NCBI GenBank assembly: GCA_934394435.1
Contig: CAKRRN010000017.1
Coordinates: 1-50,152 of the forward strand
Length of the DNA stretch: 50,152 nucleotides
Direction of reading: 5' to 3'
From: an uncultured Bacteroidaceae bacterium
GTDB taxonomy: Bacteria > Bacteroidota > Bacteroidia > Bacteroidales > Bacteroidaceae
The notes under the pieces are model-generated. The model was not told where the DNA came from. It did no database searches and saw only the letters and a program-made list of their open reading frames with translations. Below are positions 1 to 8,239 of this stretch, one piece after another. Each line of letters opens with the position of its first letter. The stretch's first letter is position 1. Made by a program: the position numbers and the translations under genes.

Positions 1-220
1 TACTGAAAGCTGCTACTAACGACTCATAAATCTACCCTTAATCGTGTATTGGATGATAGTTGCGGATTTTAGGATAACAATATAATATGGTAAAGTTAGT
101 CTAAACAACAACATTTATCACGGCAAAGTTAATAAGAAAAAAGGAAAATTGCCACTTTACGACTCTAATTATCCATCCCGAACAAATCTCGAACGAAACA
201 CGGTCCACTAAAGTTTTCCT

Positions 221-675
221 GCTCACTCAATAAACCAGGGGGATATTTCGAACGCAAATCACAAGCACGACCTGTACTTATAAGCCAGCTTGTCTATCTC
301 TGCACAAAAACGTTCTCAACTCAAACATCAAAGTTCCAACACAAAAATGGCTCTGTTTATTTTCCTAGTTGGAGAAAAATATTTTCCCAGTTAGAAAAAA
401 AGAAAAGGGCTATTATATAATGGTCCACTATTACCGTTTCATAAAAATGGATAGTGCGTCTACCTTTTTACTCTGTTTATAGAGTGAGAAAACGTATCTA
501 CGGAAATCAACAAGAAGTCACTCTAAAAAGTAATACTATAATACTTGTCCATTGAATATTTAATACCTAATACTTATTACTCCCTTACCATTCATCCTTA
601 TTCGCGAAAACTATTGCCTTTATTAGCCTGTCCCCACTAAATTCCTACTGAACAGAACTCTATATCGGGTGAGCC
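221..675 (-). repeat. Dispersed non-coding repeat, copy A (inverted orientation)
   Basis: Reverse-complemented, this stretch aligns by eye with 39893-40385 and, over its central part, with 23244-23585. Conserved blocks include AATTTAGTGGGG...GGCTAAT (622-643), AATAAGTATTAGGT near 565-580, a GTAGATACGTTTT-like block near 490-505, an imperfect AT-rich palindrome (361-395) with arms CTAACTGG and CCAACTAG, and GGCTTATAAGT with ACAGGTC (271-294). The ends carry inverted copies of a short motif: GCTCACTCAATAAACC on + at 221 and GGCTCACCCGATA on - at 675. This looks like a small element with terminal inverted repeats, but no target duplication was identified. The rest of 1-1054 shows no convincing gene. 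Confidence 0.7.
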
Positions 676-1054
676 GTACTGGATACGATGGCTATTAGCT
701 GAGCCACAGAAAAGACAAAAGGCCAACCTCACGGTCGACCTTGCATCATAAAAAGAAACAATCTTTTACCTAGTAAATACCCTAAATAATCTCTTTCCTT
801 AAACTAAAACTAACAACACTATTATTATACTTCTTTTTCTTTCATTTCGAAAGTTACAAAGCCACATAAAATGTTACTCTGAAACCTTTCTTTCTGTTTT
901 CCGATGCAAAAGTAAGACGAAATAAAGATTAACCTACAACTTTAAGAGCGCAAAAACACCTTTCAGACCGTTTTCTTGATATAAATCAACATTCATTATC
1001 GACAAGTACACGCTTTTCCTCTGCCAAACAGAATGAAATATCAGCAAAAAGCCT

Positions 1055-1062
1055 TAACTTTG
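1055..1062 (+). promoter_or_regulatory. Bacteroidetes -7 promoter element before udk
   Basis: TAACTTTG matches TAnnTTTG and lies about 45 bases before the uridine kinase start. No good TTTG box was found at the expected distance upstream. Confidence 0.55.
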
Positions 1063-1108
1063 CATAAAAAGACAACCTCATACATTAGGTACTTCATAAG
1101 CAAGCAAT

Positions 1109-1720
1109 ATGTACATCATAGGAATAGCAGGAGGGACAGGCTCGGGCAAGACTACTGTGGTAAAAAAAATCATAGAGACACTTCCGCCAGGACGTGTGGC
1201 TGTAATTCCACAAGACTCTTATTACAACGACACTACCCCACTGAGCATGGAGGAGCGGAAGAAAATCAATTTCGACCATCCCGATGCATTCGACTGGAAA
1301 CTGCTCACAAAGCAGATTATGCAACTGAAGGAGGGACAAGCCATAGAACAACCCACTTACAGCTACCTGGTCTGCAACCGTCTGAAGGAGACCGTACACG
1401 TAGACCCCTGCGAAGTTATCATCATCGAAGGCATCATGGCTCTATGGAAAAAAGAATTGAGAGACTTGATGGATCTGAAAATCTTTGTGGACGCTGCCCC
1501 CGATGAACGGCTTATAAGGGTCATACAGAGAGACATCGTGGAGCGTGGTCGCACCACCCAGATGGTGATAGACCGCTACCTGGACGTACTGAAACCCATG
1601 CATGAGGAATTTATCGAGCCAACCAAACGCTACGCAGACCTGATTATCCCCATGGGGGGAGCCAACAAGCAGGCCATTGACATCATGCGCACCTACATCA
1701 TACATCGCCAGAGACCCTGA
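1109..1720 (+). CDS. udk: Uridine kinase
   Basis: Phosphorylates uridine and cytidine to UMP and CMP with a nucleoside triphosphate, in cytosolic pyrimidine salvage. The 203-residue length is normal for the family. Visible motifs are the Walker A loop GGTGSGKT (residues 8-15), QDSYYND (36-41), the family motif NFDHPDAFD (54-62) in nucleoside binding, IIIEGI (104-109), the arginine-rich lid RDIVERGR (141-148) and EPTKRYADLIIP (170-181). The start at 1109 places the P-loop at the usual distance from the N-terminus. A TAnnTTTG promoter lies just upstream, and the gene ends 15 bases before the transglycosylase gene, so the two are probably co-transcribed. Confidence 0.95.
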   Translation: MYIIGIAGGTGSGKTTVVKKIIETLPPGRVAVIPQDSYYNDTTPLSMEERKKINFDHPDAFDWKLLTKQIMQLKEGQAIEQPTYSYLVCNRLKETVHVDPCEVIIIEGIMALWKKELRDLMDLKIFVDAAPDERLIRVIQRDIVERGRTTQMVIDRYLDVLKPMHEEFIEPTKRYADLIIPMGGANKQAIDIMRTYIIHRQRP

Positions 1721-1735
1721 CCGCGAATATATACG

Positions 1736-2914
1736 ATGAAAATCCAACCATCCCATTTGCTGGCAGTCTGCTCCCAGTATTGTTGCCTGTGCATGGCAGT
1801 CTACCTATGCTCATGCGACAAGGAGAAGGCTCCACAGCCATCACCCATCTTCAGCAGCGAAGTAGGGATTCTCGACACCCTACAGCACTACGACCTGCCC
1901 GACATCCAAGAGGCAGCACTCTTAATAGGTGGCACCCTAAGCGGTCCAGACACCTATTACGAATACCGAGGGCAAGGCATGGGACGGCAGTTCGCATTGG
2001 CAGAAGAATTTGCACGCTCAATAGGAGTCAGACTGCAAATGGACATCGCACCAGACACAGCCACTCTGCGACAAAGGCTCAACGATGGAGACATAGACTT
2101 CATCGCTCTGGACATGCCCCAATGGAACACACGCAAGGATGCCCCATTGCTGGCAAAAGCCATCAAGAAGTGGTGGACCGATGGTAGCCGGGAAAACATA
2201 CTGCGCTCGCTGAACAGCACACCACACACGACCAGACGCCACATGCGCCCTGTGATGAAAGACAGAGCCAAGGGCATCATATCGCCCTACGATGGCATGT
2301 TGGTACGATACAGCCAACAGATACGATGGGACTGGCGCCTGCTGGCAGCTCTGTGCTATCAAGAATCTGGTTTCGACCCAGAGGCTGTCTCATGGGCTGG
2401 AGCAAGAGGACTTATGCAGATTATGCCAGGAACAGCCACGCAACTGGGCATTCCACACAGCAAAATACATGACCCAGAAACCAACATATCGGCAGGCACA
2501 CGCTATCTGGCCATGCTGGGACAGCAGTTCTCAGACATACAGAACCCAACAGAAAGGATACATTTCATTCTGGCAGCCTATAATGGCGGAGCAAATCACG
2601 TAAGAGACGCAATGGCTCTGACTGCAAAATACGGAGGAGACCCCACCAACTGGAACCAAGTGGCACCATATGTTCTGCGTCTGTCATCGCCCCGATTCTA
2701 TCGCGACCCCATAGTGCGCTATGGTTACATGCGCGGTTCGGAGACAAGCGAGTACGTACGACTCATCATCGAACGCTGGCAAGGATACCGCCAGTCTGCC
2801 CATCCTGCTAGCGGAAGCAGCATGCCCATGCCAGCCAAGAAAAACTCACGATTCAGCAAGAACCGCTCTGGTGTAAAGAGTGCTGAAGAGTGGGTTCCCG
2901 AGGATTCCATCTGA
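1736..2914 (+). CDS. MltF-like membrane-bound lytic murein transglycosylase (lipoprotein)
   Basis: Predicted envelope enzyme that cleaves the MurNAc-GlcNAc bond of peptidoglycan. The N-terminus is hydrophobic and ends in a lipobox-like LCSC (Cys27), so it is probably an outer-membrane lipoprotein. Residues about 55-155 resemble a bacterial extracellular solute-binding type 3 domain (GDIDFIALDMP). The C-terminal SLT domain shows the catalytic glutamate in CYQESGFDP (about residue 209), then GARGLMQIMPGTA and AAYNGG (about 280). This two-domain order is that of MltF. It sits 15 bases downstream of udk. The last 50 residues are basic, low-complexity and not assigned. Confidence 0.88.
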   Translation: MKIQPSHLLAVCSQYCCLCMAVYLCSCDKEKAPQPSPIFSSEVGILDTLQHYDLPDIQEAALLIGGTLSGPDTYYEYRGQGMGRQFALAEEFARSIGVRLQMDIAPDTATLRQRLNDGDIDFIALDMPQWNTRKDAPLLAKAIKKWWTDGSRENILRSLNSTPHTTRRHMRPVMKDRAKGIISPYDGMLVRYSQQIRWDWRLLAALCYQESGFDPEAVSWAGARGLMQIMPGTATQLGIPHSKIHDPETNISAGTRYLAMLGQQFSDIQNPTERIHFILAAYNGGANHVRDAMALTAKYGGDPTNWNQVAPYVLRLSSPRFYRDPIVRYGYMRGSETSEYVRLIIERWQGYRQSAHPASGSSMPMPAKKNSRFSKNRSGVKSAEEWVPEDSI

Positions 2915-3005
2915 TTTTAGGCACATTTCCCCTTTCAAACAGGATTTTTTGCCAAAGAAAAATAAAAAAGCAGAGCATACAAATACAGACAAACATTTTT
3001 TTTCG

Positions 3006-3013
3006 TAATATTG
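3006..3013 (+). promoter_or_regulatory. Possible -7 promoter element
   Basis: TAATATTG differs from TAnnTTTG at one base and lies 42 bases before the secreted protein at 3055, in a gap of 140 bases after the transglycosylase gene. Confidence 0.35.
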
Positions 3014-3054
3014 CATAGAAATAAAGAGAAATACAATCAAAAAACTATCTGAAC

Positions 3055-3861
3055 ATGAAGAAAATTACCCTCGCACTTATGACCGCTGTGGCATTGTGTA
3101 CACCTTCCATGGCACAGCAGAAAGTAAAAAACATCTACACAAGCAACGATGCACTGAATCTGGATGGTATAGAAGCTCCTGGTCAGACAACCACATTATA
3201 CCGCACACTGTTAGCTGGTTACAATAGCATCTGTCTGCCTATGACCCTAAACGCAGACCAACTACAACAGGCAGCACCAGGGGTGCAAGTAGAAAGGCTG
3301 GCAAAAATACAACAGGAGGGAAACACTCTGACCTTGATATTTCTCGACTGCACAGCAGAGGGCATACAGGCAGGCACACCCTATCTGATATTCACGCCCA
3401 AACTACAAACTCTGAAAGCCAAGTCCACCGCATCTGTAGCCATCAGTACAGAACTTCGCAATGTGACCAAGACAGACAACAACGGCAACCAGATTACCTT
3501 CGGTAGCAGCTGGGAGAGTCTGCGTGTGGACGGTCGCTACGGTATTCCCGCACAGCAAGACGCATATCCACTCCAGAGCATATTGGTACGCACAGAAGCC
3601 GACAAGATATTCCTCCCCACACGTTGCGGTTTCACATGGGACAAGCAAGCCGCTTCTGCCACAAACTTGGAAATCAAACATGTGACATCGTTGGAGGGAT
3701 CTGAGACAAGCATCGAAAAGCTTCAAGCCTCTAACGCCATAGAAGACATCTACGACACACAGGGCAACATGGTTATGAAGCAAGCGCACATCAACAGCGC
3801 ACTACAGTCTCTGCCACAAGGCATCTATGTGATTCGAGGTCAGAAAGTGGCAGTAAAGTGA
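3055..3861 (+). CDS. Secreted protein of unknown function with a type IX-like C-terminal tail
   Basis: The 268-residue product begins with a clear signal peptide (MKKITLALMTAVALC, probable cleavage after SMA). The middle has no domain I recognise; it is Thr/Leu-rich and looks beta-stranded (LAGYNSICLPMTLN, GTPYLIFTP). The C-terminus reads IYDTQGNMVMKQ, then LPQGIYVIRGQKVAVK, the pattern seen at the ends of Prevotella and Porphyromonas proteins handled by the type IX secretion system, and shared with the 1880-residue protein at 40511. The stop overlaps the GTG start of the next gene (GTGA), which suggests translational coupling. The function cannot be given; export is well supported. Confidence 0.85.
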   Translation: MKKITLALMTAVALCTPSMAQQKVKNIYTSNDALNLDGIEAPGQTTTLYRTLLAGYNSICLPMTLNADQLQQAAPGVQVERLAKIQQEGNTLTLIFLDCTAEGIQAGTPYLIFTPKLQTLKAKSTASVAISTELRNVTKTDNNGNQITFGSSWESLRVDGRYGIPAQQDAYPLQSILVRTEADKIFLPTRCGFTWDKQAASATNLEIKHVTSLEGSETSIEKLQASNAIEDIYDTQGNMVMKQAHINSALQSLPQGIYVIRGQKVAVK

Positions 3862-4628
3862 AAATCACTTTAATCCAACAAGACATCATCTGGGCAGACC
3901 CGAGAGCCAACAGGCAGGCATTCGGGTCTGCCCTTTTGGATTGTGTAGATAGCGATGTGTGTATTCTGCCAGAGATGTGGTCCACAGGATTCTGCACCGC
4001 CCCAGACAATCTACCTGCAGAAGAACAGGAAGAAACACTACGATGGTTGCAAAAGATGGCCGAACAGACAGACTGCGCAATAGTGGGAAGCATGGCCATC
4101 CAAGCTAAAGACGGCACATGGCGCAACCGATTACACTTCACACGCCCCCACATGCAGCAACTCTTCTACGACAAACACCACCTCTTTACCTACGGAGGAG
4201 AACAGCTGCACTACACAGCTGGGCAAGAACGACTTCTGGTGGAATGGCGTGGAGTGAGATTCATGCCTCTGATCTGCTACGATCTCAGATTTCCCATCTG
4301 GAGCCGAAACAGACTGTCTGCAGACAGGGAGCAAGCCGAATATGACGTACTCATCTACATTGCGTCATGGCCCTCGTCAAGAGCCAAAGCATGGAAAGCG
4401 CTCCTGACGGCACGAGCCATAGAGAATCAATGCTACGTATGTGGTGTGAACCGCATCGGAAAAGACCCTCTATGCTCTTACTCTGGCGGAACGGTCTGTA
4501 TTGACCCATACGGAAACGTTGTCGCTCAAGCACAAGACGACGAGAATGGAAAAGCCTACATAGAAATAGACATGACCATGCTACGGAACTTTAGAAAGAA
4601 ATTTCCTGTGCTGCAAGATCGCGATTAA
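3858..4628 (+). CDS. Carbon-nitrogen hydrolase, omega-amidase (YafV/Nit2-like)
   Basis: Nitrilase-superfamily amidase. The closest known group hydrolyses 2-oxoglutaramate or 2-oxosuccinamate to the 2-oxoacid plus ammonia, a repair and salvage step after glutamine transamination. The catalytic triad is visible: Glu39 (LPEMWSTGF), Lys106 (YDKHHLF) and Cys140 (LICYDLRFP). The length of 256 residues fits the family. Translation starts at a GTG that overlaps the TGA of the upstream gene by 4 bases. The exact substrate is inferred from motif style (PEMWSTGF and YDLRFP are typical of YafV-type proteins) and has not been shown. Confidence 0.88.
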   Translation: MKITLIQQDIIWADPRANRQAFGSALLDCVDSDVCILPEMWSTGFCTAPDNLPAEEQEETLRWLQKMAEQTDCAIVGSMAIQAKDGTWRNRLHFTRPHMQQLFYDKHHLFTYGGEQLHYTAGQERLLVEWRGVRFMPLICYDLRFPIWSRNRLSADREQAEYDVLIYIASWPSSRAKAWKALLTARAIENQCYVCGVNRIGKDPLCSYSGGTVCIDPYGNVVAQAQDDENGKAYIEIDMTMLRNFRKKFPVLQDRD

Positions 4629-4679
4629 AGATTCGCTCACAACTCCAAGAAAGTCCACACACAAAAAGACGAAAGAAAA

Positions 4680-5801
4680 ATGACAAACCTCCATCCAACC
4701 AAAGAGAATAATACAACGGCAGGTGTACATCTGCTGGCAACCTCTATCTTTACCACACTACTCTTGCTTCTCTGTCTGCAATCAACCGCTATTGCAAAAA
4801 GCAAGACGACAGACAGGAATGGGTATCTGGTGGTCACAGACTACATTAAGAATGACGGAAAGACAGACCTCGCCGATGCCATCCAAAAGCTCATTGACGA
4901 AAACCCTAACCGAACCATTTTCTTCCCAGACGGAGTATATCTGGTCTCCCACCCCATACTGACACCAGCAGACCCGAAGAAAAGTGTGTCACTCAGATTA
5001 GCAAACTTTGCATGCATACAAGCGATGGGCGAATGGACGGAGAAAGAAGCCGTCATACGTCTGGGAGGTAAAGATGCCTTCAACACCATCTATGTGCCAG
5101 GAAGCAATTACAGCCTCAGCGGAGGCATTATTGACGGAAATAACGTAGCCAACGGGGTATCTATTGACAGCGGACGCGAGACACGAGTGGAAGGAGTAAG
5201 CATCAAACGCACAGTCATAGGACTACACGTCAAGCATGGAGCAAACAGTGGTTCGTCTGACGCAGATATTGTGGATGTAAATATCACAGGAAATGGTACG
5301 GAACAGTCCATAGGACTTTTGGTGGAAGGATTCGACAACACATTCACCAATATGCGTATTGCAGACGTCAATACAGGTGTGTGGCTGAAAAGTGCGGGCA
5401 ATTCCCTGCACAACATACATCCTCTATACATATACAGAAACACGCAGAAGTACGAGACAAGTTGCGGATTTAGGGTGGACTTCGGAAGTAGCTGGTTCTA
5501 CTATTGCTACAGCGACCAGATGGCTACAGGATTCCACATTGGCAAGAATGCAAGAGTACACCTAACGGATTGCTACTGCTACTGGTATAGAGGAGATATT
5601 TGTCCCTCACAGACAGCAATAGAATGCGAGGGGCCTTTCGTAGGAATTGCCACAGGTTTTCAAGCGGACTTCCATAAGGATTGCAAGAACATATGTCTGC
5701 TGAAAGGCGAAAAAGGAGGAAACGGAAAACTACTCTACCCCATACGAGGCAAACGAAAATTATCTGAGTACGATATTAGCCAAGAATACATCAAAGAATA
5801 A
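4680..5801 (+). CDS. Secreted right-handed beta-helix protein (pectate lyase superfamily)
   Basis: A 373-residue product with a hydrophobic signal segment (residues about 18-38, ending IAKSK). It is followed by the start of a pectate-lyase-3 type helix: DYIKNDGKTDLADAIQKL and then RTIFFPDGVYLVS, where such proteins begin their coils. Repeating short beta strands rich in Gly, Asn and Asp follow (GGIIDGNNVANGVSI, NITGNGTEQSIGLLVEG). This suggests a glycan-binding or glycan-cleaving periplasmic or surface protein. No catalytic residues could be assigned, so lyase activity is not claimed. It lies 51 bases downstream of the amidase on the same strand. Confidence 0.78.
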   Translation: MTNLHPTKENNTTAGVHLLATSIFTTLLLLLCLQSTAIAKSKTTDRNGYLVVTDYIKNDGKTDLADAIQKLIDENPNRTIFFPDGVYLVSHPILTPADPKKSVSLRLANFACIQAMGEWTEKEAVIRLGGKDAFNTIYVPGSNYSLSGGIIDGNNVANGVSIDSGRETRVEGVSIKRTVIGLHVKHGANSGSSDADIVDVNITGNGTEQSIGLLVEGFDNTFTNMRIADVNTGVWLKSAGNSLHNIHPLYIYRNTQKYETSCGFRVDFGSSWFYYCYSDQMATGFHIGKNARVHLTDCYCYWYRGDICPSQTAIECEGPFVGIATGFQADFHKDCKNICLLKGEKGGNGKLLYPIRGKRKLSEYDISQEYIKE

Positions 5802-5847
5802 GTCCCCAAAAGTTAGCCAGCAAAATATTCCTCCATCCCCCCAGCTC

Positions 5848-6047
5848 GTCCGAAAACTTCTTTTATCGGTTTTTCAACTTTCAATTTATAAGCGTCAGTA
5901 CTTATATAAGTGGGTTGGATAGCATATAGATGAGCTTTTTTACCAGAGTAAGGGGCTAAAACTTCATTCAAACTTTCAGATTGTAAGATTTCGGAATTAC
6001 TATCTGGAGTTTTCGGACAGTCTCCCCCTTGGTTTATCGGGTGAGCC
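5848..6047. repeat. Small inverted-repeat element between convergent genes
   Basis: GTCCGAAAACT (5848-5858) is repeated inverted as AGTTTTCGGAC (6008-6018). Next to the right arm, read on the minus strand from 6047, is GGCTCACCCGATAAACCA, the same end motif as at 221 and 39893. The interval lies between the beta-helix gene and the glycosyltransferase stop. A 78-codon frame (5813-6049, minus) crosses it, but its first codons are the repeat motif itself, so I do not call a gene. Confidence 0.5.
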
Positions 6048-6048
6048 A

Positions 6049-6951
6049 TTAAGGGGTTGGGAGGTAATGAAGATGGATATAATACAGAAGTTTGTAAATG
6101 CTGAATAGAAATACGGAAGGTTTTCCGTCAACCAATCTTTTTCTGATTCGTGCCCCACAGTGTTTGAACACCTTTTGTAGTAGGCACGATATGTGCCACA
6201 GAGACAATTTTTCTTGCCAGTAAATGAGTTTTGAATATCCCCGTAAATCTTCTTTAAACTTGTAAAGTGTTCTGCAGGCTTCCTCTGTTTTCTGCAGGTA
6301 CAGTTCATTGTCTTCATAATCATCCATTAAGATAGGATTGTCTATATGTACTATCTTATGACCATGAGTTGAGAAACATTTGCCTAATAGAGCATCTTCG
6401 TAACCATATTCCTTGAATTTCTCGTTGAAAGGACATTCTCTTATGACCGCTTTTGAGACAAGAAAACATGCCGCGGTAAAATCTTTGTCTGGTTTTTTGT
6501 TTCTGTGGACATAGTCGTGTTTGCGTTCGTATGCTTTTTCGTAGACAAATCTCAGATTGCTCGCCAGTTTCTGGAGATTTCCTCCTTTCTTTAATCCTCC
6601 TGCAATAATTTCTCCCTTTTCCTGTATGTATCTGTTTAGAAAAGAGTCAGAACAGACGTGTAAGTCACTATCGATAAAAAGCAGTCGCTCAAATAGGGCT
6701 TCGTTGGCTAAGAAATTGCGTATGGCAGCTCTGCCCACATTGTGCTTTCTTTCGATAAGTCTGCAGTATGGCAAATCGTTGATTGCACGATTTCTGCTTA
6801 CAGACTCACGGTCTGTAGACCCATCGTCTGCTACGAGTATTTCATAACGGAAATCATGAATGACTGAAGCTTGTTTCTGTAGGTCCTTCACAAGCTGTAC
6901 GCACACGTTGTTATGTGTGGGAAGTAGTATGGAAAGTTGATTTTGACTCAT
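6049..6951 (-). CDS. Glycosyltransferase family 2
   Basis: GT-A fold glycosyltransferase, expected to transfer a sugar from a nucleotide sugar to a cytoplasmic-face glycan acceptor. The first 110 residues hold the standard motifs: LSILLPTHNN at the N-terminus, VADDGSTD for nucleotide binding, and LLFIDSDLH, a DxD-type metal motif. The central ACFLVSKAVIRECPFNEKF and YGYEDALLGKCF match the acceptor-side EDxxL region. I chose the ATG at 6951, not the codon at 6966, because it overlaps the upstream stop as ATGA. The substrate is unknown; no other polysaccharide genes are near. The stop lies at the edge of the 5848-6047 repeat, so the extreme C-terminus (HYLPTP) may have been altered by that element. 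Confidence 0.85.
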   Translation of the reverse strand: MSQNQLSILLPTHNNVCVQLVKDLQKQASVIHDFRYEILVADDGSTDRESVSRNRAINDLPYCRLIERKHNVGRAAIRNFLANEALFERLLFIDSDLHVCSDSFLNRYIQEKGEIIAGGLKKGGNLQKLASNLRFVYEKAYERKHDYVHRNKKPDKDFTAACFLVSKAVIRECPFNEKFKEYGYEDALLGKCFSTHGHKIVHIDNPILMDDYEDNELYLQKTEEACRTLYKFKEDLRGYSKLIYWQEKLSLWHISCLLQKVFKHCGARIRKRLVDGKPSVFLFSIYKLLYYIHLHYLPTP

Positions 6952-7190
6952 GGCCTTTCTGGGCAAGTCATGCCGTTTTCTTCTTCTTCCTCAGGATGTG
7001 CGATTATTTCTCCAGCGTGTCTTTCGCTGAACTCACGGTTGATGTCAGCCAATTCCTTAAGTCCATATATATAGTCATCGTACATGTCTGCCAAGTCAAT
7101 GCCTTCGCAGTCGCTATCTGCGCCCAATGCCTCGCGTACAATCTGTGCACGTTCGCTCACGGTGGTATCCTTTATCAGTATTTTTGCCAT
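6948..7190 (-). CDS. Small conserved-looking acidic protein of unknown function
   Basis: An 80-residue protein starting MAKILIKDTTVSER at 7190; the longer reading from 7292 runs through non-coding-looking, basic sequence and is rejected. The body is helical (REALGADSDCEGIDLADMYDDYIYGLKELADIN) and ends in a run of five glutamates within a very acidic tail (HPEEEEENG). The stop overlaps the start of the glycosyltransferase (ATGA), so the two are probably translationally coupled. I do not recognise a family. It could be a partner or regulator of the glycosyltransferase, but that rests on position only. Confidence 0.65.
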   Translation of the reverse strand: MAKILIKDTTVSERAQIVREALGADSDCEGIDLADMYDDYIYGLKELADINREFSERHAGEIIAHPEEEEENGMTCPERP

Positions 7191-7266
7191 TTTGTTTTTG
7201 TTTGGATGTGTGATTATACTTCTTTTGTCTTGGTGGTAGCAGTTTTTTTTCTCTCTTCTATCTCTT

Positions 7267-7674
7267 CTATCTCGTTTGTGTATAGCCCTCATTTTTGAGC
7301 ATCTCTGTCAGTCTCTGACGATGATCGCCTTGTATGATGATATCTCCGTCTTTGGCTGATCCGCCGACCCCACACTTCTGTTTCAATAGTCTGCATAGAG
7401 ATGTGATGTCTTCTTCTGTCCCAATGAACCCTTTTACCAGAGTGACCGTTTTCCCACCTCGTCCTGTTCGCTCCATGCTTATGCGAAGTTTCTGCTGTTG
7501 CTTGGGCAATGTTAGGGGTGAAGTCTGGCTGTTGTCAGAATACTTGAAGTGTGGATTGCTGGAGTAAACCACTCCTACGCGGTTTTTTCGGTTTACCTCA
7601 TGCTCCTGTTTTACTTCATCCTCATTTTCCGTGTTTCCGCCTAAGGTGGCAAGAACCTTTTTCCAATCTTCCAT
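7267..7674 (-). CDS. SUI1/eIF1-like translation initiation factor (YciH type)
   Basis: A 135-residue protein. After about 60 variable, polar residues comes the SUI1 domain: LRISMERTGRGGKTVTLVKGF, then LCRLLKQKCGVGGSAKDGDIIIQGDH. The CGVGGSAKDG turn is the characteristic eIF1/YciH signature. Archaeal and eukaryotic relatives control start-codon selection on the small ribosomal subunit; the bacterial role is poorly defined and probably concerns initiation fidelity. It lies 38 bases downstream of the AlaX-like gene, so two translation-quality genes are adjacent in one run. Confidence 0.9.
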   Translation of the reverse strand: MEDWKKVLATLGGNTENEDEVKQEHEVNRKNRVGVVYSSNPHFKYSDNSQTSPLTLPKQQQKLRISMERTGRGGKTVTLVKGFIGTEEDITSLCRLLKQKCGVGGSAKDGDIIIQGDHRQRLTEMLKNEGYTQTR

Positions 7675-7712
7675 ACGGTGTGCGTGTTATTCTAAATTTG
7701 GTTGGCGAATGT

Positions 7713-8180
7713 TTACTCACTTTTCACCTTGAAAACAATGCGGAATGTCCCTTCCTTGTAACTTGTGCTGGTGATATGAAAGAAGCCTATTTCTCGTGTT
7801 GATGTCACATGTAGTCCGATGCAAGGGCATATGTCGAAGTCACCGATGCGCACAATGCGCAGGGTTTCGCTTGCATCTTTGGGTAGTTTGTTTAGTTTTA
7901 CTCCTTCAGGAATCTTGTCGCGGGTCACAAACTCATAGTTTACAGGCAGGTCTTGCTCTATCAGATTATTCATCTGTCTTTCTATTTCCTGTATCTGTTC
8001 TTGTGTCGGTTCTTGGTCAAGTATGTAGTTTATTTTTGATTTCTTTCGTTCGATATGTGCATTTGTTGATCTCTCACATCCAAACATCCTAACCATAACT
8101 TGATTGAGCAGGTGCTCGGCCGTATGTGAGGGTTTGTGCTCCTCTTTATTGTGTTCGTTGAGAATTATATCTTGTTCCAT
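7713..8180 (-). CDS. AlaX-type trans-editing protein (alanyl-tRNA synthetase second additional domain)
   Basis: A free-standing 155-residue editing domain related to the ThrRS/AlaRS SAD fold, expected to hydrolyse mischarged tRNA. The four metal ligands are visible: HTAEH (His19, His23) and CIGLH (Cys120, His124). The usual AlaRS motif is CxGTH; here Leu replaces Thr in PCIGLHV, as in some stand-alone relatives. There is no aminoacylation domain. The nearest genes are SUI1 (downstream) and a LysE exporter (upstream, 59 bases). The amino acid specificity cannot be read from the sequence. Confidence 0.82.
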   Translation of the reverse strand: MEQDIILNEHNKEEHKPSHTAEHLLNQVMVRMFGCERSTNAHIERKKSKINYILDQEPTQEQIQEIERQMNNLIEQDLPVNYEFVTRDKIPEGVKLNKLPKDASETLRIVRIGDFDICPCIGLHVTSTREIGFFHITSTSYKEGTFRIVFKVKSE

Positions 8181-8239
8181 TTTCTTTCTATTCTTTTTTT
8201 CTTGTATTCTTAAGTGAACAAAGGACAGAGTTTAATTGT

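Noticed and set aside
5813..6049. 78-codon frame on the minus strand starting MAHPINQGGDCPK
   Set aside because: The start overlaps the glycosyltransferase stop, which looks like coupling, but its first 13 codons are the dispersed end motif and its body is the inverted-repeat element; no family features.
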